This document shows, in pieces, positions 19,152-27,836 of a DNA stretch of 64,000 bases. The first letter of the stretch is position 1; the number at the start of each line of letters is the position of its first letter. Position numbers and translations under genes: made by a program. This DNA comes from Lelliottia sp. JS-SCA-14 (GTDB lineage Bacteria > Pseudomonadota > Gammaproteobacteria > Enterobacterales > Enterobacteriaceae), in contig NZ_CP141606.1 of assembly GCF_035593345.1 (NCBI RefSeq), positions 186,001-250,000 of the forward strand. Direction: 5' to 3'. The notes under the pieces are model-generated. The model ran no database searches. It had not been told where the DNA came from and saw only the letters and a program-made list of their open reading frames with translations.

Positions 19152-19805
19152 TTATTCTCCCCAGATGTCGCGGATTTGCGTGTGGAACTCATTTGCCACC
19201 TGCGATGGGTTGGCGGCCCCAGCCAGCGCACGTCCGGCGATAAAGGCTTTAACGTTAATCTCGCGGAACAGCGGTAAATCCGCCGGGGTGATGCCGCCGG
19301 TGATGGAGAGCTGCAGACCGATATCTGACAAAGCTTTCATTCTGGCGAGATCGTCTTCGCCCCACTGCTGGCCGCTGGCCTGGGCGTCGCGTCCGCGGTG
19401 GTAAATCGCCTGTTTAACCCCGACGCGATGCCACGCGCGCGCGTCGTCCAGGGTCCAGTTACCGAACAGCTCCATCTGGATTTCGCATCCGCGCGCGGCA
19501 GCCACCGCGTGGCCTTTTTCCACGGTCGCCAGTGGTGCGGCGCAGATAATCGTCATCCAGTTCGCGCCCGCGTCAAAGGCCTGCTGCGCCAGCGTTTCTC
19601 CTGCGTCGGCCACTTTCCAGTCGGCGACGATGATTTTGTCCGGGCACTGCTGGCGCAACGCGCGTACCGCCGAAAGACCCTCGGTGAGGCACAGAATGGT
19701 GCCGGCTTCGACGATATCGACATGATCGTGCAGCAGCGCGACATCGCGCTGGGCGGCCTGAAGGCTGGTGTGGTCGAGCGCCAGCTGTAGTAATGGTCGG
19801 CTCAT
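19152..19805 (-). CDS. sgbH: 3-keto-L-gulonate-6-phosphate decarboxylase SgbH (YiaQ)
   Basis: 217 aa (E. coli 220). A member of the orotidine-5'-phosphate decarboxylase superfamily; it decarboxylates 3-keto-L-gulonate-6-P to L-xylulose-5-P. The typical active-site series is visible: LALDHTSL (first Asp), [14 protein letters not shown] (Asp-Lys pair, here [12 protein letters not shown] at about residue 60) and the phosphate loop [14 protein letters not shown]. It overlaps lyxK by 4 nt. Confidence 0.95.
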   Translation of the reverse strand: MSRPLLQLALDHTSLQAAQRDVALLHDHVDIVEAGTILCLTEGLSAVRALRQQCPDKIIVADWKVADAGETLAQQAFDAGANWMTIICAAPLATVEKGHAVAAARGCEIQMELFGNWTLDDARAWHRVGVKQAIYHRGRDAQASGQQWGEDDLARMKALSDIGLQLSITGGITPADLPLFREINVKAFIAGRALAGAANPSQVANEFHTQIRDIWGE

Positions 19806-21307
19806 AGGTTGTACTCCTTAATTCGGGCGTGAAAGCCCTGCAATGCTGAAATCAGTAGCTGGTAGCGGTGATATTTGTGCTGGTAGGCGGCGTGGGCCTG
19901 CATGTCCGGCTCGATGGTGCGGATGTCGTGCTTGAGGCTTTGCTGCGCGGCGTAGAAATCGGGATAAACCCCGGTGCCGACGAGGGCGGCGAGCGCCGCG
20001 CCGGAGCAGCCGGTCTCCTCGACCTGCGGCAGTTCGATTGCCAGACCGCTGACGTCCGCCAGCATCTGCATCCACACCTCGGAATGGGTCGGGCCGCCGG
20101 TGACGCGCAGGGCCTGAACATCGGTAAAGCGCTCGAGCATGCGGTTGAGATGGGTCATGTGACAGAACACCACCCCTTCATAAACCGCTTGCAGCAGGTG
20201 GGCGCGGGTGTGCAGCGCCTGCATGCCGTAGAAACCGCTGGTCATCTCCAGCCCGGCGTTGCTGCCGTAGAGAAACGGCAGGAAGAAGACATCGCTGGCC
20301 GCTTTCGGCAGGCTGGCAACTGCCTGATTGATCTCGTCAAAAGAGAGATCGCCCCACTGCGCCGTGAGCCACTCGAGGTTGCCGGATGAGGTCGGGCTGG
20401 CTTCGTGAACGATGTACTGCTGCGGGTGAACGTATCGGCCATAAACGTACGGGAAGGGTTCGTTATCGCGGATGCCGTGCGCAATCCCGCTGGTGACGGC
20501 CCAGGTGCCCATCACGGCGTTGAGCGTGTGCTCGTCGTGCAGTCCGGCGCAGATCGCGGTGGAAACCACATCAAACAGACCACCCACGACGGGCGTACCC
20601 GCCGCAAGACCGGTCAGGGTGGCTGCCTGAGCGGTGATTTCCCCGCAAATTTCTGCTGAGCCGACGATGGGCGGCAAGGCGCTGTCGATTTCGCTGATGC
20701 CCAGCCAGCGCGTCAGCTGCGGGTCATAGTCGCCCGTGTTCATGTTGTAGAGATTGGACTCGGAAATGTTGCTCTCTTCGCAGCCCTTTTTGCCCGTCAG
20801 GCACCAGCGCAGATAGTCATGGGCCATCATCACGCAGCCGATCTGGTGGTAGCGCTGGTGGTCGTGCTCTTTGACCCAGCGCAGCAGCGAAGCGGGATGC
20901 CCGGTCCACAGGGTTTGCCGGGTGTGCGGGTAGAGTTTTTCGGGGATCGCGTCCTGCTGCCAGCGCTGGACGATCTCTAAAGCCCGGCGGTCGGAAGAGA
21001 GGATGGCGTTGCCCAATGGCTTATCCTGTTTATCCAGCAGGAACAGGCCTTTGCCCTGGGCGGAGATGCCGATGCCTTTGATTTGGGAGCCATTAATGCC
21101 CGTGCGATTCAGCAGGGCGGCAACCGTCTCGTGGCAGCGCTGCCAGAGCAGGTGCATGTCGCGTTCGGCATAGCCCGGACGGGGGCTGAGCGTGGCGACC
21201 GGGCAACGTTCGATGCTGTGTTCTTTTCCCTGGCTGTTGTACAGACCGGCTTTCAGATAAGTACCGCCACAATCGATACCCAGCCAGAAGGGCTCTTTTT
21301 CACTCAT
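19802..21307 (-). CDS. lyxK: L-xylulose/3-keto-L-gulonate kinase LyxK (YiaP)
   Basis: 501 aa (E. coli 498), FGGY carbohydrate kinase family. The ATPase fold is seen in WLGIDCGGTYLKAGLYN (phosphate 1, residues 8-24), GIGISAQGKGLF, and the C-terminal ADENOSINE loop LRVTGGPTHSEVWMQML. It phosphorylates 3-keto-L-gulonate (and L-xylulose) before SgbH acts. A 196-bp gap made mainly of REP repeats separates it from the upstream transporter gene, so its mRNA level may differ from that of yiaX2. Confidence 0.94.
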   Translation of the reverse strand: MSEKEPFWLGIDCGGTYLKAGLYNSQGKEHSIERCPVATLSPRPGYAERDMHLLWQRCHETVAALLNRTGINGSQIKGIGISAQGKGLFLLDKQDKPLGNAILSSDRRALEIVQRWQQDAIPEKLYPHTRQTLWTGHPASLLRWVKEHDHQRYHQIGCVMMAHDYLRWCLTGKKGCEESNISESNLYNMNTGDYDPQLTRWLGISEIDSALPPIVGSAEICGEITAQAATLTGLAAGTPVVGGLFDVVSTAICAGLHDEHTLNAVMGTWAVTSGIAHGIRDNEPFPYVYGRYVHPQQYIVHEASPTSSGNLEWLTAQWGDLSFDEINQAVASLPKAASDVFFLPFLYGSNAGLEMTSGFYGMQALHTRAHLLQAVYEGVVFCHMTHLNRMLERFTDVQALRVTGGPTHSEVWMQMLADVSGLAIELPQVEETGCSGAALAALVGTGVYPDFYAAQQSLKHDIRTIEPDMQAHAAYQHKYHRYQLLISALQGFHARIKEYNL

Positions 21308-21327
21308 CTTTGCGATTCTCGGTTCGT

Positions 21328-21465
21328 GGTTGCTGTTGCCGGGTGGCGCTGCGCTTACCCGGCCTACGTTCTGGGTTGCTGTTGCCGGGTGGCGCTGCGC
21401 TTACCCGGCCTACGTTCTTGGTTGCTGTTGCCGGGTGGCGCTTCGCTTACCCGGCCTACGTTTTT
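21328..21465. repeat. Three tandem 46-bp REP units
   Basis: Three copies of a 46-bp unit begin at 21328, 21374 and 21420. Each contains the REP core GCCGGGTGGCGCTGCGCTTA followed by CCCGGCCTACG. The first two are nearly identical; the third has CTTCGC in place of CTGCGC. They lie in the yiaX2-lyxK gap of the yia operon. Confidence 0.9.
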
Positions 21466-21467
21466 TC

Positions 21468-21501
21468 ACCCTCTCCCTGTGGGAGAGGGCCGGGGTGAGG
21501 G
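21468..21501. repeat. CCCTCTCCC-family palindrome
   Basis: A palindrome built on CACCCTCTCCC and GGGAGAGGGCCGGGGTGAGG follows the REP units. It is the same repeat family as at 341-449, here directly after the yiaX2 stop side. Confidence 0.7.
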
Positions 21502-21503
21502 CA

Positions 21504-22823
21504 TCAGGCCGCGCGCTTGTGCGGATTCACCGTCGGATTGGGCTGTGCTCCGGCGTCACATTTCGCAGGCAACAGCAGCGCCAGCAGCGAGGCCAGGGCC
21601 AGAGAGATCGCCAGGCAATACACGCCCGCATCTTTGCTGTACAAGGTGATCAACACGCCCACCGCGTAAGGACCACAGAACCCGCCGAGATTACCGAGCG
21701 CGTTAATCACACCGCGTGCGCCGCCTGCCATCTCTGCGCTAAACAGACGCGCAGGGATGGTCCAGAACACACCCGCTGCCGACTGCAGGAAGAAGCCGCA
21801 GCCGACCAGCGCGGCATACGCCAGCCAGATGTTTTCTTTCAGCGCCACGGAGAGGAACATGCACAGGGCAAAACCGATTAGCGGCAGGGAGACGAACAGC
21901 TTGCGCTTGCCGGTGCGGTCAGAGAGGGCCGAGAACAGGAACATCCCGGCAATCGCGCCGACGTACGGCAGAATGGCGAGCATCCCGACCTGGCCCATCG
22001 TTGAATGGGTCAGCTCCTTCAGAATGGTCGGCAGCCACAAGGTGTAGCCGTAAATGCCGGTCTGGTAGAAGAAGTTCAGGGCGATCAGCTGCCACATGGT
22101 TTTGTCCGACAGTACCGCGCCCAGGGACGCATTTTTCACCTCTTTGCCCGCAATGGCGCGCTGCTCGGCGGCCAGCGTCTCGACCAGATAGTTTTTCTCG
22201 GCCTCGGAAATCCACTTCGCCTCCTGCGGTCGGTCATAGATGGTCTGCATCCAGAGCACCAGCACCACCAGGGAGAGAAGCCCTTCAATGATGAACAGCC
22301 AGCGCCAGTCGAGGGCGGTGATGATCCAGCCGGAAAGCGGGGCAGTGATAATCCCGGCAATCGGCACGAACATGATCACAATCGCGTTGGCGCGACCGCG
22401 CTCGGCGTCCGGGAACCAGTTGCTGATCATGGTCAGCACCACCGGCAGCATCCCGCCTTCCGCCACGCCGAGTAAAAAGCGCAGGACCAGCAGTTGATAC
22501 TGGTTAGTAACGATGCCTGTCAGAACGGAAATCACCGCCCAGGCGACCAGCGACCAGCCGATGAATTTTTTACCGCTACCGTGCACGGCAATTTTGCCGC
22601 CGGGAACTTGCAGGAACAGATAACCAATAAAGAATATCCCACCTGCTAAACCCGCCATGGTGGCGGTGATCCCCAGTTCCTCATCCATACCGCCCGGCAT
22701 CGCGAAGGCGATATTGACGCGGTCCATATAAGAGATAATGCAGGCGATAAGAATAGGGGGAATTATTCTCAACCAGCGTTGGCGCGGAATATCCGCCTGT
22801 AGAGCATGAGAAGAATTAGTCAT
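21504..22823 (-). CDS. yiaX2: MFS transporter of the yia operon (YiaX2)
   Basis: 439 aa, about 12 membrane segments, anion:cation symporter (ACS) branch of the major facilitator superfamily (ISYMDRVNIAFAMPGG, early cytoplasmic loop). In E. coli this operon position is taken by the YiaMNO TRAP transporter. In Klebsiella the operon yiaKLX1X2PQRS is reported to be needed for aerobic L-ascorbate use, and yiaX2 is the transporter there. Gene order here is identical. The likely substrate is a diketogulonate-like ascorbate breakdown product. Confidence 0.88.
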   Translation of the reverse strand: MTNSSHALQADIPRQRWLRIIPPILIACIISYMDRVNIAFAMPGGMDEELGITATMAGLAGGIFFIGYLFLQVPGGKIAVHGSGKKFIGWSLVAWAVISVLTGIVTNQYQLLVLRFLLGVAEGGMLPVVLTMISNWFPDAERGRANAIVIMFVPIAGIITAPLSGWIITALDWRWLFIIEGLLSLVVLVLWMQTIYDRPQEAKWISEAEKNYLVETLAAEQRAIAGKEVKNASLGAVLSDKTMWQLIALNFFYQTGIYGYTLWLPTILKELTHSTMGQVGMLAILPYVGAIAGMFLFSALSDRTGKRKLFVSLPLIGFALCMFLSVALKENIWLAYAALVGCGFFLQSAAGVFWTIPARLFSAEMAGGARGVINALGNLGGFCGPYAVGVLITLYSKDAGVYCLAISLALASLLALLLPAKCDAGAQPNPTVNPHKRAA

Positions 22824-22871
22824 AATTAATGTCTCATTAAGGTAATCGGCTCGGGAATAAGATTATTATTT

Positions 22872-23798
22872 TTATTGTGCTGCTTTTTTCATAACGCTAA
22901 TACCGTCGCGCAAAATGGCGATGCGATGACTGACGTCAGCATTAGCATTTATTTCCAGTAGTTTGATACCGGAGAATTTCAATGTTGCGGCGCTCGCCGC
23001 AGTAAATAATTCATTTACACTTTCAGGTGTCATTAAGCTTTCAGGGCAGAACGGTGAAAAGGGTGCGTGAAGATCCTGCCAGTCGCCGTATTCGCCGGTC
23101 GCCGTGGTGCCGGAGAACATCAGCGCACCGAGCTTACCCGCCTGCAGTGCCGCCTGAACATGTTTCACCGGAAGCGTCGTATCGCGCCCTTCAATGGCCG
23201 AGCGGGCCCAGTTAATGCACACGCTGATATCGGTGCCCTGCAGCACGTCCAGAACGTTTTCCAGCGGCAAAAAGCCTTTGCGCGGCTGGCTGCCGGTCAT
23301 GGCGTCACAGTGCTCGAGCACCAGATCGCACGGCCAGTCCCAGGCGGCAATTTCGCGGATTGAGCGAGAAAACGCGTCGGTGGCCTGCGAGACGCAAGCG
23401 TTGCCCGCCTGCGGTGCAGCCTGCATTTCCAGGGCGGTGACTTTGCCGGGGAAGCGTGCGTTGACCGCGACGATTTTCGCTAACAGATGGCGATAAAACG
23501 CCACGCTCTCGCGGCGCTGATCTTCGTCAGCAGACGCCAGGCCAAACCCGCCGTGGGTGCCACGCCGACGCATGGTTTCCATCACCGCCGTGACCACAAT
23601 TTGCCAGTCGTCCGGCGTGTGGCGGAACAGCCACTCATCCCCGAACGGGTGCAGGTTTTCCAAACAGGGTTGTTCAATGCCGCGAACGTCGGGCGTATCG
23701 GCTAATTGACGCCAGAATTCACGCTCGTCCTGTTCCCCTTGCTGGTGGAACGAAGGTGCGCAGGGGTACGCACCAATAATAAAATCGGTGTGAGTCAT
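22872..23798 (-). CDS. yiaX1: DUF4862 protein of the yia operon (YiaX1)
   Basis: 308 aa. No catalysed reaction is known. The sequence looks like a TIM-barrel protein of the DUF4862 family: [12 protein letters not shown] at the N terminus, [15 protein letters not shown] (Glu-His-Cys-Asp), [13 protein letters not shown] and [11 protein letters not shown]. The repeated acidic/histidine residues at strand ends look like a metal or sugar-phosphate site. It lies between yiaL and yiaX2 in the position of Klebsiella yiaX1, so a role in processing ascorbate-derived lactones or acids is plausible but is inference. Confidence 0.8.
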   Translation of the reverse strand: MTHTDFIIGAYPCAPSFHQQGEQDEREFWRQLADTPDVRGIEQPCLENLHPFGDEWLFRHTPDDWQIVVTAVMETMRRRGTHGGFGLASADEDQRRESVAFYRHLLAKIVAVNARFPGKVTALEMQAAPQAGNACVSQATDAFSRSIREIAAWDWPCDLVLEHCDAMTGSQPRKGFLPLENVLDVLQGTDISVCINWARSAIEGRDTTLPVKHVQAALQAGKLGALMFSGTTATGEYGDWQDLHAPFSPFCPESLMTPESVNELFTAASAATLKFSGIKLLEINANADVSHRIAILRDGISVMKKAAQ

Positions 23799-23825
23799 TT
23801 CGCTTTCCTGTTTAATTTTAAAAAA

Positions 23826-24296
<471 letters not shown>

Positions 24297-24303
24297 TCAC
24301 TCC

Positions 24304-25302
24304 TTACAGCGACTGGATCTTCGCCCACACGCTGTCATCAATGGTGATGCCATTGCGACGGTTCTCTTCCAGCAGACGAGTGAATTCATGCCCCGGCAGG
24401 CGCACGGCGACGTCGTCGTCTGAACGTTCGGCGGTGGTGATGAAATCCATGATGCGCTGCAGTTTGGCATCGCGGGTTGGGCCGTCGATCAGCTTGTCCA
24501 CTTCGATGGCGATGAAGATCTGCGACACGCCGTACTCATCGCTGTTGTCCTGCGTCACTTCCGCCACGGACGATCCGTTGGAGAGCAGGGTGGCAATCAT
24601 GTCGAGCACGATAGAGAGGCCGGAACCTTTCCAGTAACCCATCGGCAAAATACGGCGGTTTTTCTCGATCACGCCCGGCTCTTTGGTCAGATTGCCTTCG
24701 TCGTCAAAGCCGCCGTCCACCGGCAGTTCGCGCCCGGCGAGGCGGTTCACTTCGAGCATGCCGTAGGAGAACATCGACATCGACATATCGACCATGGTGA
24801 TCGGCGTGGATGGAATGGCGACGATCAGCGGGTTGGTGCCGATGCGGCACTCTTTCGCGCCCCACGGTGGCATTACGGCGATGGAGTTGGTCCAGCAAAT
24901 ACCGATATAGCCTTTCTCGGCGGCCTGCCAGCCGTAGCTCCCGCCGCGCATCCAGTGGTTGGCGTTGCGCAGCGCCACTAACCCAATCCCGTGATCCGAG
25001 GCCAGCTCGGTGGCGCGATCCATCATCTTTTTAGCGGTCAGGTTGCCGATGGAGCGCTGGGCGTCCCACTGCTCGATAGCACCCAGGGTGGTGACGCGCT
25101 TCGGCTGGGCGTCAGGAATGATGTCCCCGTTATCCAGCTGCTGAATGAAACGTGGGAAGCGGTTTACGCCGTGCGAATAAACGCCGGATTCGGTGGTGCG
25201 CGCAAACATCTCTGCGCAGGCGTCGGCGGTATCGGCCTGAACGCCGCGGTTGAGCAGTACCCGATTGAAGGCTGCTTTCAACTCGTCAAAGGTCACTTTC
25301 AT
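24304..25302 (-). CDS. yiaK: 2,3-diketo-L-gulonate reductase YiaK (DlgD)
   Basis: 332 aa from the ATG at 25302 ([17 protein letters not shown]), which matches E. coli; a longer reading to 25395 is unsupported. It belongs to the malate/L-lactate dehydrogenase (LDH2/MDH2) oxidoreductase family and reduces 2,3-diketo-L-gulonate to 3-keto-L-gulonate with NADH. Family motifs: [29 protein letters not shown] (catalytic His) and [16 protein letters not shown]. First gene of the yia operon, divergent from yiaJ. Confidence 0.97.
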   Translation of the reverse strand: MKVTFDELKAAFNRVLLNRGVQADTADACAEMFARTTESGVYSHGVNRFPRFIQQLDNGDIIPDAQPKRVTTLGAIEQWDAQRSIGNLTAKKMMDRATELASDHGIGLVALRNANHWMRGGSYGWQAAEKGYIGICWTNSIAVMPPWGAKECRIGTNPLIVAIPSTPITMVDMSMSMFSYGMLEVNRLAGRELPVDGGFDDEGNLTKEPGVIEKNRRILPMGYWKGSGLSIVLDMIATLLSNGSSVAEVTQDNSDEYGVSQIFIAIEVDKLIDGPTRDAKLQRIMDFITTAERSDDDVAVRLPGHEFTRLLEENRRNGITIDDSVWAKIQSL

Positions 25303-25470
25303 CCCTGTTCTCCTGTTCGTATGAGGGGCGCATGTGAGTGCTTTTTTATCTCTAAATTCCACAATGCGAAATCTGATTTCAAATATAGCGATCAAATTTT
25401 GTTAGATCAACGACATTCATGCTTTTCAAAAACCAGTAAAATCAATGCATTGTGTTTTTTGTGCTGAGAT

Positions 25471-25486
25471 CGTGAACTGAACCACA
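25471..25486. promoter_or_regulatory. CRP-like site in yiaK-yiaJ divergent region
   Basis: CGTGA-N6-CCACA is one mismatch per half from the CRP consensus. It lies 58 nt before yiaJ and about 170 nt before yiaK. CRP activation of the yiaK operon is reported in E. coli; this particular site is inferred from sequence. Confidence 0.4.
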
Positions 25487-25528
25487 CTTTGCGCTACCAT
25501 CAGGACGCGATTAACGGAGAGCTATTTG

Positions 25529-26344
25529 ATGAGCATGAAAGAGAGCGAAATGACGCCAGAAAAAGAGAGGCCAGCAGGTAGCCAGAGCTTGTTTCGCGGC
25601 CTGATGCTGATTGAGATCCTCAGTAACTACCCGAACGGGTGTCCGCTGGCGCATTTGTCGGAACTTGCCGGGCTAAACAAAAGCACCGTGCATCGGTTGT
25701 TGCAGGGGTTGCAGTCGTGCGGGTACGTCACTCCCGCGCCCGCGGCGGGCAGTTATCGCCTGACCACCAAATTCATCGCCGTCGGACAAAAAGCGCTGTC
25801 GTCGCTCAACATCATTCACGTGGCGGCGCCGCATCTCGAAAATCTGAATATCGTGACCGGCGAAACGGTGAACTTCTCCAGTCGGGAAGATGACCACGCG
25901 ATTCTGATCTACAAGCTGGAGCCGACGACGGGAATGCTGCGCACGCGCGCCTATATCGGCCAGCACATGCCGCTCTTCTGTTCTGCGATGGGTAAAATTT
26001 ACATGGCGTTTGGCCATCAGGATTACGTGGCGAGCTACTGGCAGAGTCATCAGGAGCAGATTCAGCCCCTGACCCGCAATACCATCACTGAACTGAGCGC
26101 CATGTACGATGAACTGGCGGAGATTCGCACCCACAGCATGGCGATGGACAAAGAAGAGAACGAGCTGGGCGTGTCTTGCATCGCGGTGCCGGTGTTTGAT
26201 ATTCACGGGCGCGTGCCTTATGCCATCTCCATTTCCCTGTCGACCTCGCGTATGAAGCAGGTGGGGGAGAAGAATCTGCTCAAACCGCTGCGTGAAACGG
26301 CGCAAGCGATCTCACAAGAACTTGGCTTTACCGTTCGCGGCTAA
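25529..26344 (+). CDS. yiaJ: IclR-family repressor YiaJ
   Basis: 271 aa from the ATG at 25529 (9 nt after GGAG). The N-terminal winged helix (LSELAGLNKSTVHRLLQGLQ, about residues 40-60) is followed by an IclR effector domain (INFSSREDDHAILIYKLEPT and MPLFCSAMGKIYMAF, ELGVSCIAVPVFD). E. coli YiaJ (PlaR) represses yiaK-S and responds to plant-derived ascorbate-related compounds. It is divergent from yiaK, so the 226-bp gap should contain its operator. The C terminus is about ten residues shorter than E. coli (ends FTVRG). Confidence 0.95.
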   Translation: MSMKESEMTPEKERPAGSQSLFRGLMLIEILSNYPNGCPLAHLSELAGLNKSTVHRLLQGLQSCGYVTPAPAAGSYRLTTKFIAVGQKALSSLNIIHVAAPHLENLNIVTGETVNFSSREDDHAILIYKLEPTTGMLRTRAYIGQHMPLFCSAMGKIYMAFGHQDYVASYWQSHQEQIQPLTRNTITELSAMYDELAEIRTHSMAMDKEENELGVSCIAVPVFDIHGRVPYAISISLSTSRMKQVGEKNLLKPLRETAQAISQELGFTVRG

Positions 26345-26350
26345 GTGGTG

Positions 26351-26389
26351 AAAAAAAAGGCCAGATGTCGACATCTGGCCTTTTTTGTT
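26351..26389. terminator. Bidirectional terminator between yiaJ and avtA
   Basis: A perfect 22-bp palindrome, GGCCAGATGTC/GACATCTGGCC, is flanked by an A-run on the left and a T-run on the right. It can terminate both yiaJ (plus) and avtA (minus). Confidence 0.9.
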
Positions 26390-26405
26390 GTCTTGCGGTG
26401 AGCCG

Positions 26406-27662
26406 TTAGCGGCTGCCTTCGCTCCACGCCAGCTCAATCTCTTCAGCCAGGATTTTCACCCCGGCTTCGATTTTCTCTGGGTCCGGCACGTAGTTCATGC
26501 GCATGCACTGATGCGTATGCGGCCACGGCTTGTCGAGGCCCGGGAAGAAGTAATCCCCTGGCACCATCAACACGCCGCGTTTTTTCAGGCGCTGATAGAG
26601 CAGCTCGGTGGTGATCGGCAAGTCTTTAAACCACAGCCACAGGAAAATCGCCCCTTCCGGTTTATGAATCAGACAGCGATCTTCGGGCAAGTAGCGGCGA
26701 ATGGTCGCGATCGTCTCCTGGACGCGCTGATAGTAAAACGGCTTGATCACGTCATTCGACAGGCGCAGCAGGTCGTTGCGTTTAATCATTTCGCACATCA
26801 TTGCCGGGCCCATGCCACCTGGCGCCAGGCTGATAATGCCGTTCATGTTGGTGATAGCGCTGATGATTTTTTCATTGGCGATGATGATGCCGCAGCGGCT
26901 GCCCGGCAGGCCGAGCTTTGAGAGGCTCATGCACAGGACAATATTGGGGTTCCACAGCGGGCGGGCTTCGCTAAAGATAATGCCGGGGAAGGGTACGCCG
27001 TAGGCGTTATCGATCACCAGCGGTATGCCGTGCTGGTTGGCGAGCACATCTAGCTTCATCAGCTCTTCGTCGGTGATGACGTTGCCCGTTGGGTTGGTTG
27101 GGCGCGACACGCAAATCATGCCCGTCTCTTCGCCGATATGCAGGTGCTCAAAATCGACGTGATACTTGAACTGGCCCTCTGGCAGCAGCTCGATGTTCGG
27201 CCGCGCCGAGACAAACAGATCCTCTTCCAGCCCGGAGTCGGCGTAACCGATGTATTCCGGCGTCAGCGGGAACAGCACTTTTTTAGTGGTGCCGTCGGCG
27301 CGACGTCCTGCAAAGAGATTAAACAAGTAGAAAAATGCGCTCTGGCTGCCGTTTGTCAGTGCAATATTCTGTGGTTCGATATCCCAACCCAGCTCGTCGC
27401 GCAGCATTTCAGCCAGCAAGGTCAGCAGTTCGGTTTTGCCCTGCGGACCGTCGTAATTACACAGCGCATCAGTGGCTTTGCCGTTTTGCAGCATCTCCGC
27501 CAGCAGGTTGTGGAAGTAGTCGTTCATGGCCGGGATTTGGGCCGGATTTCCGCCGCCGAGCATGATAGCGCCCGGTGTGCGCAGCCCGTCGTTGAGATCC
27601 TCCATCAGGCGGGTAATGCCTGAATGGCGGGTGAATTTGTCGCCGAAAAGTGAAAACGTCAT
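26406..27662 (-). CDS. avtA: Valine-pyruvate aminotransferase AvtA
   Basis: 418 aa from the ATG at 27662 (MTFSLFGDKFTRHSG; E. coli 417 aa). This PLP-dependent class I aminotransferase makes valine from 2-ketoisovalerate with alanine as amino donor. The PLP lysine is in CMSLSKLGLPGSRCG (about residue 250). Other cofactor motifs are SRPTNPTGN and IDNAYGVPFP. An upstream in-frame start at 27728 has no ribosome site and is rejected. Confidence 0.97.
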   Translation of the reverse strand: MTFSLFGDKFTRHSGITRLMEDLNDGLRTPGAIMLGGGNPAQIPAMNDYFHNLLAEMLQNGKATDALCNYDGPQGKTELLTLLAEMLRDELGWDIEPQNIALTNGSQSAFFYLFNLFAGRRADGTTKKVLFPLTPEYIGYADSGLEEDLFVSARPNIELLPEGQFKYHVDFEHLHIGEETGMICVSRPTNPTGNVITDEELMKLDVLANQHGIPLVIDNAYGVPFPGIIFSEARPLWNPNIVLCMSLSKLGLPGSRCGIIIANEKIISAITNMNGIISLAPGGMGPAMMCEMIKRNDLLRLSNDVIKPFYYQRVQETIATIRRYLPEDRCLIHKPEGAIFLWLWFKDLPITTELLYQRLKKRGVLMVPGDYFFPGLDKPWPHTHQCMRMNYVPDPEKIEAGVKILAEEIELAWSEGSR

Positions 27663-27794
27663 AGCAGGTGTTCTGGCATTCTTATAATGAAAGTGGGTAA
27701 CCATAACGCTAGCATCGTGCGGGTGCAAATCGAGGGAAGAGGTCGGGATCGTGGTTTTGTTTCGCTGATTTGTGTTTGCGTGGTGAATTGTTCT

Positions 27795-27827
27795 GATAAA
27801 AACGTCCCCCTCCGTTGGAAGGGGACG
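27795..27827 (-). terminator. malS terminator
   Basis: Inverted repeat CGTCCCC...TCC / GGA..GGGGACG immediately after the malS stop. On the minus strand it is followed by TTTTTATC, the U-tract of an intrinsic terminator. Confidence 0.8.
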
Positions 27828-27836
27828 ACGATGGCG

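Noticed and set aside
21328..21465. Tandem 46-bp repeats considered as a CRISPR array
   Set aside because: Units are contiguous with no unique spacers, have a REP palindrome core, and no cas gene is present.
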